Shown here: positions 6,736 to 12,370 of the stretch, piece by piece
How positions within the stretch are numbered: the stretch's first letter is position 1
How the letters are laid out: the number at the start of each line of letters is the position of its first letter
Source: Planctomycetota bacterium
Lineage (GTDB): Bacteria > Planctomycetota > Planctomycetia > Pirellulales > Pirellulaceae
Length of the DNA stretch: 12,370 nucleotides
Assembly (NCBI GenBank): GCA_024277285.1
Contig: JAJRVM010000218.1
Span: 1-12,370, forward strand
Direction: 5' to 3'
Made by a program: the position numbers and the translations under genes
The notes under the pieces: model-generated
Database searches by the model: none
The model's input: the letters and a program-made list of their open reading frames with translations, nothing else
Told to the model about the DNA's origin: nothing

Positions 6736-7632
6736 ATGGAACACGCACATCAAATCCTCATCCTCGCTGATGATCCGCAACGGCGCGATCAATGGGCTCG
6801 CGAACTGAGTGCTCAGGCCACCATATTCACGGACCCGCAAGTATTGCAGGCGGCCGAGGCGAAATTGCCGCAGTTGATCGTAACGGACCAGCTGCTCGTT
6901 GCCACATCACTTGGCATGGCCGCGAACCCGGTCGCTCGGGGCGAAATCGTCATCGTGGGGGTCGGCACCGCAAACTCGGGTGATATCGTGTTGCCCGCCG
7001 ACTGCGACAGCGCGGAGCTTCGACGGACTTGCCGCTTGTCGTGTGAAATGGCCAGCTTGAGGCGTCAGCTGGCGGAGGAACGTCGCAAGAATGCGGCGCT
7101 TCACAAAATGGCCTATCGCGATCCGTTGACCGGTTTGGCGAATCGCCGCAAATGGGACCAGGAGCTGGCAACCCGCATGGGGAAGCTGAAGGAGACCGAA
7201 TCGGCAGCCGTTCTGGGCATCGTTATTGTTGACCTCGACTTCTTCAAACCCCTGAACGATCGACTCGGCCATGTGGCGGGTGATACCGCTCTGCAGCGAG
7301 TGGCGTATAAGCTGGCAGCGAACCTGACCGAACAGCACGTCGCAGCGCGGCTTGGGGGCGATGAATTTGGGATATTGCTTTGTAACATCCTGGCCTGCGA
7401 TATCCCGGAAGTGGCCGAGCTACTGCGTCGCTCACTCGCATACCTCCCCGACGACGTTGAGGCAGATGAGTCCGCTCTAACGGCCAGTGCCGGAGTGGTC
7501 ATTGTGCGTCCCATCGACACCGTGCGACCGATCAACGCCATGGTAGCAGCCGACCGCGCGTTGCGCGCCGCGAAAACGCAAGGGCGCAACCGAACGGTTA
7601 CCGGCCCACTGATCGAATCGCCAAGCCGTTAG
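6736..7632 (+). CDS. GGDEF protein (probable diguanylate cyclase) with degraded receiver-like N-terminus
   Basis: The protein makes, or once made, the second messenger cyclic di-GMP from two GTP. From ATG 6736 it has 298 residues. Residues 1-90 look like a response-regulator receiver (ILILADDP with acidic D12/D13; LPQLIVTDQ with a possible phospho-acceptor D51), but the conserved Lys near the end is missing, so phosphorylation control is doubtful. Residues 93-125 are charged and probably coiled coil. The cyclase domain starts at DPLTGLANRR (129-138), has the metal-binding DLDFFKPLND (166-175), an intact GGDEF at 207-211 and ends with the usual ADRALRAAKTQGRNR. The inhibitory RxxD site, expected five residues before GGDEF, reads TEQH, so c-di-GMP product inhibition is unlikely. 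No membrane segment is visible. The frame is open from TTG 6625, but homology begins at ATG 6736. No clear ribosome binding site precedes it. Confidence 0.9.
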   Translation: MEHAHQILILADDPQRRDQWARELSAQATIFTDPQVLQAAEAKLPQLIVTDQLLVATSLGMAANPVARGEIVIVGVGTANSGDIVLPADCDSAELRRTCRLSCEMASLRRQLAEERRKNAALHKMAYRDPLTGLANRRKWDQELATRMGKLKETESAAVLGIVIVDLDFFKPLNDRLGHVAGDTALQRVAYKLAANLTEQHVAARLGGDEFGILLCNILACDIPEVAELLRRSLAYLPDDVEADESALTASAGVVIVRPIDTVRPINAMVAADRALRAAKTQGRNRTVTGPLIESPSR

Positions 7633-7673
7633 GCCAATAGACCTCGCAACCATCCTGCTTATTGCATCGTTGT

Positions 7674-7697
7674 GGGACCAGGATTACCTGGGCTCCC
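7674..7697. terminator. Hairpin 42 bp after the GGDEF gene, possible terminator
   Basis: CCAGG (7678-7682) pairs with CCTGG (7687-7691) around ATTA, and an outer GGGA/TCCC extends the stem past a 2-nt bulge. The position suits a 3' end for the GGDEF transcript. It is followed by an A-run rather than a T-run, so intrinsic termination is not well supported. Confidence 0.3.
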
Positions 7698-7824
7698 AAA
7701 AAGACCGTTTCTATGACCGTTTTTCTAGTGGTCGACGCGATGCTTTTTGTTCCCAATTGACGCGAGCTGTGCGTTAGAGCACGGGCAGACCGTTGCCTTG
7801 TCGCAACGTAATCCACCAAGCGCT

Positions 7825-7980
7825 CTTCTTTGCCCGTAATCTTCTTTGCCCTTGAACAAAGCGCCTACGCAGCGGAAGCAGCGAGTCATTTGTACCGATT
7901 TCGTAGCGTGGACCCGTCAAAGGCTGGGCGCTGCTGGCCGTTCTCCATGAAGGGCAAAGAAAATGACGGGCAAAAAGAAG
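7825..7980. repeat. 156-bp element bounded by 30-bp inverted repeats (MITE-like)
   Basis: The left arm 7825-7854 contains CTTCTTTGCCC twice (7825-7835 and 7841-7851). The right arm 7949-7980 is its reverse complement, with a few mismatches and two extra A bases. The 94-bp centre begins and ends with a further inverted pair, AGCGCC (7860-7865) and GGCGCT (7927-7932), so the whole unit could fold as one long branched hairpin. There is no open frame to speak of and I see no target-site duplication. A miniature inverted-repeat element or a structured RNA are the two readings. Confidence 0.7.
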
Positions 7981-8210
7981 TGTGATGCGGGCGGCATTCG
8001 CATCAACCGGCTCTGCGAGCGGACTTCACCGCGGTTTCTTCAGTTTGATTCTGCAGATTTCGGCTTTTTTCCGGGTTGGTCTTAAGTCCTCCGCTAGGCT
8101 TGTCGATAACGCTGACTGTGACGGTCAAACAGTCTGGGGGGACTACGTTTGAGATTGTCGATTCCGAACCATGAAATCCGAGCCGCATGCGTGACGAAAG
8201 GTCTCCACGG

Positions 8211-8699
8211 ATGGTGACACTGAAACAGCTCCAGACCGCGATTCTCCCGACTTTTGCACTGTTCGTGGTTGCCTCCACCGTCGGCTGCAGCGCGCTTAAG
8301 AGCGCGCCGGCCACGCCATTGGCGGCAGATACGGAAACGGCGATGATCGACGACCCGTTGGTGGTCGTTGAATTGCGCGACGGCAACAGCGACCGCGAGT
8401 ATCTGCGCGCACCATTGAAAGAATCGATGTTGGTCCAAGATGCGCTGAAAGGGTCGGGCGCAGTCCGACGCTTCAAGCGCATGGATGTGGTCTTGGTTCG
8501 CCGCGTTTCCAATGGCCAGAAGTTACGGCTCCCGATTCGGTACAACTCCTCACAGCGACGCGTGGCGGACGAAAACAACTATGCCCTGCACCCGGGCGAC
8601 TGGCTCGAAGTAACCGAGAACACTTCCAACACGTTTGATCGCATGATTGAAACGGCGATGGAGCCGCTCAAGCCGGTCATGCGTACCTACCGCGACTGA
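8211..8699 (+). CDS. Small secreted or lipid-anchored protein with SLBB-like domain
   Basis: From ATG 8211 the protein has 162 residues. An N-terminal hydrophobic stretch (residues 9-25) ends in STVGC with Cys at 26, which could be a relaxed lipobox, so it is probably exported and perhaps lipid-anchored. Residues about 70-145 resemble the SLBB (beta-grasp) domains of polysaccharide export proteins: a segment of the DVVLVRR type, a turn at NGQKLRLPI, and the closing NNYALHPGDWLEVTEN, like the LxPGDVVxV signature. The polysaccharide-export (Wza-type) N-terminal domain itself is absent, so a role in export is only a suggestion. GAAAGG at 8196-8201 is 9 bp before ATG 8211. ATG 8187 would add eight charged residues before the signal, which is less likely. 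It stands alone, converging with the permease gene. Confidence 0.75.
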   Translation: MVTLKQLQTAILPTFALFVVASTVGCSALKSAPATPLAADTETAMIDDPLVVVELRDGNSDREYLRAPLKESMLVQDALKGSGAVRRFKRMDVVLVRRVSNGQKLRLPIRYNSSQRRVADENNYALHPGDWLEVTENTSNTFDRMIETAMEPLKPVMRTYRD

Positions 8700-8707
8700 C
8701 CGCGAAA

Positions 8708-8725
8708 CGAGCCCGCACCGGCTCG
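8708..8725. terminator. Short hairpin between converging genes
   Basis: CGAGCC (8708-8713) pairs with GGCTCG (8720-8725) around six bases, inside the 69-bp gap between the stop codons of the lipoprotein gene and the permease gene. It could end transcription from either side, but no T-run follows on either strand. Confidence 0.3.
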
Positions 8726-8768
8726 CCACTCCGGTTGCCCGAGCGCACGCTTGGCACCGGCGACGCCC

Positions 8769-10454
8769 CTAGGCAGCGACACGCCAGCGCGTGCGGAAGA
8801 GCCAAACCATCGTTCCCAGCAATGCGCCGCTCAGCAGCAACGTAAACGTTGCGAACCCGGCCAGTCCCCACCAGTTTGCGGCCAGTTCTTTATCGCCTTC
8901 ATCGTCCCCGTTGCGCGCTGGCATGCCAGGGTTATTGCGAGACTCATACCAATCGGTATCCGATTCGATATCCAACGGCACGGAAAACGCCGCGACAAAA
9001 GGACTCGTGACTCCGACTCTCTCAATAAGATGAGCCATCTGAGGATCACGATAAACGGTACTGGTAAAGAAAACTGCGGCTACCGGTGCGCAAAACAGCA
9101 GGATGATCGCCAAGTAGGTTGTCATCAAACTGATCGACGTTTTCTTGAAGACGACCGAACAGAAGAGCGCAACCATCGCAGTGCTCAGACAGGTGAGGGC
9201 GACGATCAGAAAGTATGCCAGGACCGCAAGAATATTGCTCCAGTAACTGTTGACCAAAACGCACGCCAGCAGCAACGGCCACATCAGGAACATCGTCAAC
9301 ACACTTGACACGCGCAACCCAGCACGCAGCTTACCCGACAGGATCTGCCAAGGAGTGATCGTGGTCGTCAACAGCAGATCAAGCGTTTGGCGTTCACGCT
9401 CGCTGGTAACACTGCCGGCCGAGAATACCGGTCCCACCAGCATGTTGAAAACCACGACGTACGAAATATACCAAGGCGCCCACTGCGGCCAAATATACAA
9501 ACACAACGCCATGAGTGGGATCGCCAACAGCATGCTGACCTGGATCACCACGCGCAGCATGAGCGTGCCCTGGCTGAAAATCTCGCTCCGAATCTCCTTG
9601 TCGTAGACCGGATTGGCGTTGTCATCCAACAGCGCATCACGTTTGGCGGGGGCAAATAATTTATCGGGAAACTGATCTCGCTGGATCACCAAGCCAACGA
9701 CATGCGCCGCCTCTTGTTCCAGGTCGACGACCTCGTTCCCTTCACTGCCAACATCGGGTGGGTGCAACAAACGTGCACTGGTGTTGACAAACAAGGCAGT
9801 ACAGAAAACGGCGGCACTGGCCGGCACCACGGTCACGGTCAGAAACAGCCGTAACGTTCCCAAGTCTTTGGCCATGTACCAAAACAGAATACCCGCCATG
9901 ACCATCGGCAAAATCAGTAGGTACGAAACGACCAGGGACGCGGCAGTACGCTTGAAGTAACTGCTGCATGCCACACCGATGGTCCCAAACGTGATGACCG
10001 ATGCGATCAGGCCCAGATAGGCGGCAAACACCTCGTACGGCGAGACTCCACCCAGAGGCAAACAGAGCATCACAATAGGAAGTGACGAGAAGATCAACAC
10101 CGCCAGATAGGCAAGCGAGGCGAGTAGCTTGCCCAATACAATCGCGCCGGGCCGCAAGGGACTGGCCAGCAACATCTCATACGTGTGGCGTTCCTTCTCA
10201 CCGGTAATCGCACCGGCCGCAAAGCTCGGTGCCATCAACGATGCCAGCACGTATTGTCCCAAGAAGAACATGTCGACCAATTGCTGAGCAACCTCCGGAC
10301 GGGTCGACAGGTCGAGCCGCTGGTCGGATGGCCAAGCCAAATAGACGAGTCCGGCAAGTAGCCCCTGATAGACCAACATCAAGACGAACCCACGCGACAT
10401 GCGCAGATTGACCAGTAGCTCGCGTTGCAGTACCGGGTTCTCGATCAGATACAT
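8769..10454 (-). CDS. ABC-2 type permease with two fused membrane units
   Basis: This 561-residue membrane protein has about twelve hydrophobic segments in two similar halves. The family signature appears twice: FAAGAITGEKERHTYEMLL near residue 85 and FSAGSVTSERERQTLDLLL near residue 355, each followed by a P..I..GKL block. One chain therefore carries two ABC-2 permease units, which may replace the usual homodimer. Between the halves is a hydrophilic stretch (about 245-300), and near 505-530 there is a polar stretch rich in Asp, Asn and Arg. Such permeases work with an ATP-binding subunit, for which no gene is present in this window; the exported substrate cannot be deduced. ATG 10454 has AGGA just upstream (4 bp spacing). 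GTG 10472 is possible but has no ribosome binding site. The gene lies 102 bp downstream of argG on the same strand and may be cotranscribed. Confidence 0.88.
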   Translation of the reverse strand: MYLIENPVLQRELLVNLRMSRGFVLMLVYQGLLAGLVYLAWPSDQRLDLSTRPEVAQQLVDMFFLGQYVLASLMAPSFAAGAITGEKERHTYEMLLASPLRPGAIVLGKLLASLAYLAVLIFSSLPIVMLCLPLGGVSPYEVFAAYLGLIASVITFGTIGVACSSYFKRTAASLVVSYLLILPMVMAGILFWYMAKDLGTLRLFLTVTVVPASAAVFCTALFVNTSARLLHPPDVGSEGNEVVDLEQEAAHVVGLVIQRDQFPDKLFAPAKRDALLDDNANPVYDKEIRSEIFSQGTLMLRVVIQVSMLLAIPLMALCLYIWPQWAPWYISYVVVFNMLVGPVFSAGSVTSERERQTLDLLLTTTITPWQILSGKLRAGLRVSSVLTMFLMWPLLLACVLVNSYWSNILAVLAYFLIVALTCLSTAMVALFCSVVFKKTSISLMTTYLAIILLFCAPVAAVFFTSTVYRDPQMAHLIERVGVTSPFVAAFSVPLDIESDTDWYESRNNPGMPARNGDDEGDKELAANWWGLAGFATFTLLLSGALLGTMVWLFRTRWRVAA

Positions 10455-10556
10455 GGCATCCTGATTTGGCACCAGCCGAGGAGAAAACGCCTGTCAAATA
10501 CACTTGCTTGTTGGCGACCACTCTAAACACGGCAACGCGCCGAGCACCGCGACGCC

Positions 10557-11771
10557 TCAAAACTCCCTGGGAGTCACTCGTCCTTGAACACGGCTGGGCA
10601 ACCCTTCGATGCGCAGAAATCCTTCCGCATCGGTCTGATTGTACGACCCGCCACCTTCCATCGTCGCAATGCCCTCGTCATACAGGCTATTCGGGCTCTG
10701 CCGACTGTCTACCATAATGTTGCCCTTATACAGGTTCAGTCGCACCTCACCCGTGGTATGCTTCTGAGCGTCACGAATGAACGCCTGCAACGCATCGAAT
10801 TTGGCGGCGTACCAGAATCCATAATAGACCATTTCCGCCACTTCTGGCGCCAAACGATCGCGCAAGTGCATCAGGTCCCGGTCCATGGTCAATTGCTCAA
10901 TGTACATGAGCGCATCGTACAGCACGGTCATGCCGGGCGCTTCATAGACGCCGCGGCTCTTCATGCCGACAAACCGGTTCTCGACCATGTCGATGCGTCC
11001 CACCCCATTGCGGCCGCCAATCTCGTTCAGCTGCTCCACGATCTCGGCTGCGTCGAGTTTCTTTCCGTTGACACTCACCGGCATGCCACTCTCGAAGCCG
11101 ATCGTAACCTGTTCGACCGTGTCGGGCGCATCTTGCGGGGAAACCGTCATCCCGAAATCAACCGTTTCAACGCCATTGACCGTCAGTTCTTCAAGCTGGC
11201 CCGCCTCATAGCTGATATGCAGACAGTTCTCATCCGAACTGTACGGCTTAGCCACGGAGGCTTTGACTGGAATGTTTTTTTGCTCGCAGTACGCAATCAT
11301 CTCGGTGCGACCGGGAAACAGTTTGCGAAACTTATCCATTCGCCACGGTGCGATCATCTTGACGTCAGGTGCCAAAGCGTCGGCCGCCAACTGAAAGCGA
11401 CACTGGTCGTTTCCTTTGCCCGTGGCCCCATGAGCGATCGCGTTCGCGCCGACCTCGCGTGCAACTTCGAGACACTTTTTGGTGATCAACGGCCGCGCGA
11501 TCGAGGTCCCCAACAAATAAATCGCCTCGTATTTCGCCTGCCACGCTAAGACGGGAAACGCAAAGTCACGGCACAGTTCCTCGCGGACGTCAACCAGTCG
11601 AGCGGATGCGGCCCCAATTTTCGTGGCCTTGTCAAGCGCCTCCTGGCGGTTTTCACAGGGTTGGCCAAGATCGACGTAAAGACAATGGACTTCGTAGCCT
11701 TCGTCCATCAGCCACCCCAGAATCACGGACGTATCGAGTCCACCGGAATAGGCCAAAACACAACTGGACAT
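10557..11771 (-). CDS. argG: Argininosuccinate synthase
   Basis: ArgG joins citrulline and aspartate with ATP to form argininosuccinate, the penultimate step of arginine synthesis, in the cytosol. The 404-residue product has the normal length. The nucleotide-binding AYSGGLDTS lies at 7-15, followed by GHATGKGNDQ-type sequence (here HGATGKGNDQCRF, near residues 115-127) and the citrulline/aspartate-binding central region with YSSDENCLHISYEAG. No key motif is missing. ATG 11771 starts the conserved N-terminus and has GAGGAAG about 9 bp upstream; the open frame extends to 11837 but without homology. No argH or other arginine gene is nearby, so it seems to be a stand-alone biosynthetic gene. No ARG-box-like operator was recognised upstream. 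Confidence 0.97.
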   Translation of the reverse strand: MSSCVLAYSGGLDTSVILGWLMDEGYEVHCLYVDLGQPCENRQEALDKATKIGAASARLVDVREELCRDFAFPVLAWQAKYEAIYLLGTSIARPLITKKCLEVAREVGANAIAHGATGKGNDQCRFQLAADALAPDVKMIAPWRMDKFRKLFPGRTEMIAYCEQKNIPVKASVAKPYSSDENCLHISYEAGQLEELTVNGVETVDFGMTVSPQDAPDTVEQVTIGFESGMPVSVNGKKLDAAEIVEQLNEIGGRNGVGRIDMVENRFVGMKSRGVYEAPGMTVLYDALMYIEQLTMDRDLMHLRDRLAPEVAEMVYYGFWYAAKFDALQAFIRDAQKHTTGEVRLNLYKGNIMVDSRQSPNSLYDEGIATMEGGGSYNQTDAEGFLRIEGLPSRVQGRVTPREF

Positions 11772-11953
11772 GACAGGTTCTTCCTCTTTGCAATCGGTGT
11801 GAGATTCGCGGTTCGTTTCGCGACGAGACCAAGCCATCCATTGTCGCCGCGCGACGCCAGCGCGGCAAGATGCGGGTTCCCCATTCTTTTTGAGCCACCT
11901 TTCCTCCCATCCAGGCTAAACCGAGCCTGCCTCCACTGGCACGCAGTGCGAAC

Positions 11954-12000
11954 CGATTTGTGACTTTGTGAGGGGATCTGATGTTGGAGGACGTACGGAA
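11954..12000 (+). repeat. 47-bp direct repeat, copy 1
   Basis: These 47 bases recur without mismatch at 12175-12221, 221 bp later. They include GAGGGG, then ATG five bases after it (11981), and the first six codons (MLEDVR) of the Rpn-type gene. After this copy the sequence diverges and the frame stops at 12107-12109, so copy 1 gives only a 42-codon dead end. Confidence 0.95.
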
Positions 12001-12177
12001 GGTTCGTGCCACTGCATGCGCAAACGAATTCCCCATCTCAATCGACTTATCACTACCAACCGCCCCGCCAACACACCGCCGCACACTGCACGCAGTGCGA
12101 ACCGGCTAGCCGGTTTCCAATGGCAGCTCGATCGCCGCTTCGCACTGCTCAACTTGGCGTTTGCGTGTTCGCGTCGA
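11992..12177 (+). repeat. Dispersed repeat, second copy
   Basis: This is the + strand counterpart of the repeat at 3918-4101, matching 33 of 40 bases in 12006-12045 and sharing CACGCAGTGCGAA (12089-12101) and CCGGTTTCCA. It contains a perfect 10-bp inverted pair, GCAGTGCGAA (12092-12101) and TTCGCACTGC (12139-12148), and the palindrome CCGGCTAGCCGG (12102-12113) between them. The copy sits almost exactly between the two 47-bp direct repeats. Confidence 0.75.
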
Positions 12178-12221
12178 TTTGTGACTTTGTGAGGGGATCT
12201 GATGTTGGAGGACGTACGGAA
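12175..12221 (+). repeat. 47-bp direct repeat, copy 2
   Basis: This copy is identical to 11954-12000. It supplies the ribosome binding site (GAGGGG, 12191-12196) and start codon (12202) of the Rpn-type gene that follows. Confidence 0.95.
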
Positions 12222-12370
12222 TGAGCAGTGGCACGGAAGCGCGCCGCGGCGGGAAAACGACGTGGTCTGGCGGGTCCGGTTTCGGGGCGATTGGCTCTAT
12301 GTGTACCTGTTGATCGAATTCCAGTCGACCGTCGACCGGTTTATGGCCCTTCGGCTCATGGTCTACGTCG
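12202..12370 (+). CDS. Rpn/YhgA-type nuclease-transposase, 5' part, cut by window edge
   Basis: The 56 visible residues contain RRENDVVWRVRFRGDWLYVY followed by LLIEFQSTVDRFMALRLMVY. This is the core of Rpn (YhgA-like) proteins, which have a PD-(D/E)XK nuclease fold; here the ExQ of IEFQS, with the preceding Asp (REND), would be the catalytic set. Rpn proteins promote RecA-independent recombination and behave like mobile genes. ATG 12202 is 5 bp after an excellent GAGGGG. A stop in this frame lies at 12190-12192, so the protein cannot start further upstream. Family members known to me usually have some 50 residues before the REDDVIWR block, whereas this one has only about 16, so the N-terminus appears lost or replaced (inference). 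The 3' end is outside the window. Confidence 0.82.
   Translation, partial: MLEDVRNEQWHGSAPRRENDVVWRVRFRGDWLYVYLLIEFQSTVDRFMALRLMVYV

Larger units (their letters stand above)
7633..8210. other. 578-bp gap without a credible gene
   Basis: The gap between the GGDEF gene and the small lipoprotein gene holds a hairpin at 7674-7697, a short direct repeat GACCGTTT (7703-7710 and 7715-7722), the inverted-repeat element at 7825-7980, and then about 230 bp in which I recognise nothing beyond a T6 run near 8065. The antisense open frame that enters from the lipoprotein gene has no family resemblance. The promoter of the lipoprotein gene is presumably in the last 150 bp but cannot be picked out. Confidence 0.6.
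11772..12201. other. 430-bp repeat-rich region between argG and the Rpn gene
   Basis: Both flanking genes are read outwards, so their promoters should be here, but none is obvious. From 11940 rightwards the region is made of repeats, listed separately. The stretch from about 11905 to 11952 also looks like a third, partial copy of the dispersed repeat: it shares a CCTCC-CATCCA-type lead-in and CACGCAGTGCGAA (11940-11952), then jumps directly into the 47-bp direct repeat. Open frames on either strand look like shadows. Confidence 0.6.

Noticed and set aside
8003..8578. 191-codon open frame on the - strand
   Set aside because: Antisense to the small lipoprotein gene, with shadow-like composition, no recognisable domain and no ribosome binding site.
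11653..12152. Several open frames of 75-145 codons on both strands between argG and the Rpn gene
   Set aside because: They lie across repeats or antisense to argG, start in repeat sequence, and resemble the spurious short proteins often called in repetitive planctomycete DNA.
12006..12224. 72-codon + frame ending near the Rpn start
   Set aside because: It is the other-frame reading of the dispersed repeat and the 47-bp repeat; the Rpn frame with a good ribosome binding site explains the region better.

Overview
The window looks like chromosomal DNA of a planctomycete, probably of the Pirellula/Blastopirellula type. The pointers are moderately high G+C, housekeeping genes scattered singly rather than in long operons, futalosine-route menaquinone genes, a HEAT-repeat lipoprotein, a two-unit ABC-2 permease in one chain, an Rpn-type element gene, and long gaps rich in palindromes and dispersed repeats. 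This assignment comes from recognising protein families by eye, without a database search.

Left part (1-3909, all + strand). A perfect 7-bp tandem repeat of 14 copies runs off the left edge and ends 23 bp before a UbiA-family prenyltransferase of the menaquinone (MqnP) type. A HEAT-repeat lipoprotein follows. After a gap of about 390 bp holding three hairpins, one with a 20-bp perfect stem, comes mqnE (aminofutalosine synthase, radical SAM). mqnP and mqnE belong to the same alternative menaquinone pathway.

Middle part (3910-6735). A dispersed repeat lies between the converging mqnE and pyrimidine genes. pyrB and a dihydroorotase homologue are on the - strand. The pyrB product has its active-site motifs. 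The dihydroorotase homologue keeps the family sequence almost throughout but has lost several metal-binding and catalytic residues (HxH to HxE, His to Asn, Asp to Cys, among others). It is therefore most likely a non-catalytic partner of aspartate carbamoyltransferase, like PyrC' of pseudomonads. This is the most interesting observation in the window. A GGDEF protein with a degraded receiver-like N-terminus is transcribed divergently from pyrB.

Right part (7633-12370). A 578-bp gap contains a small element bounded by 30-bp inverted repeats. It is followed by a small SLBB-like lipoprotein (+), a two-unit ABC-2 permease (-) and argG (-). The last 600 bp hold a second copy of the dispersed repeat, enclosed by a perfect 47-bp direct repeat that carries a ribosome binding site and start codon, and then the beginning of an Rpn/YhgA-type nuclease-transposase gene that runs off the right edge and seems to lack its usual N-terminus.

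No tRNA, rRNA, CRISPR array or riboswitch was recognised.
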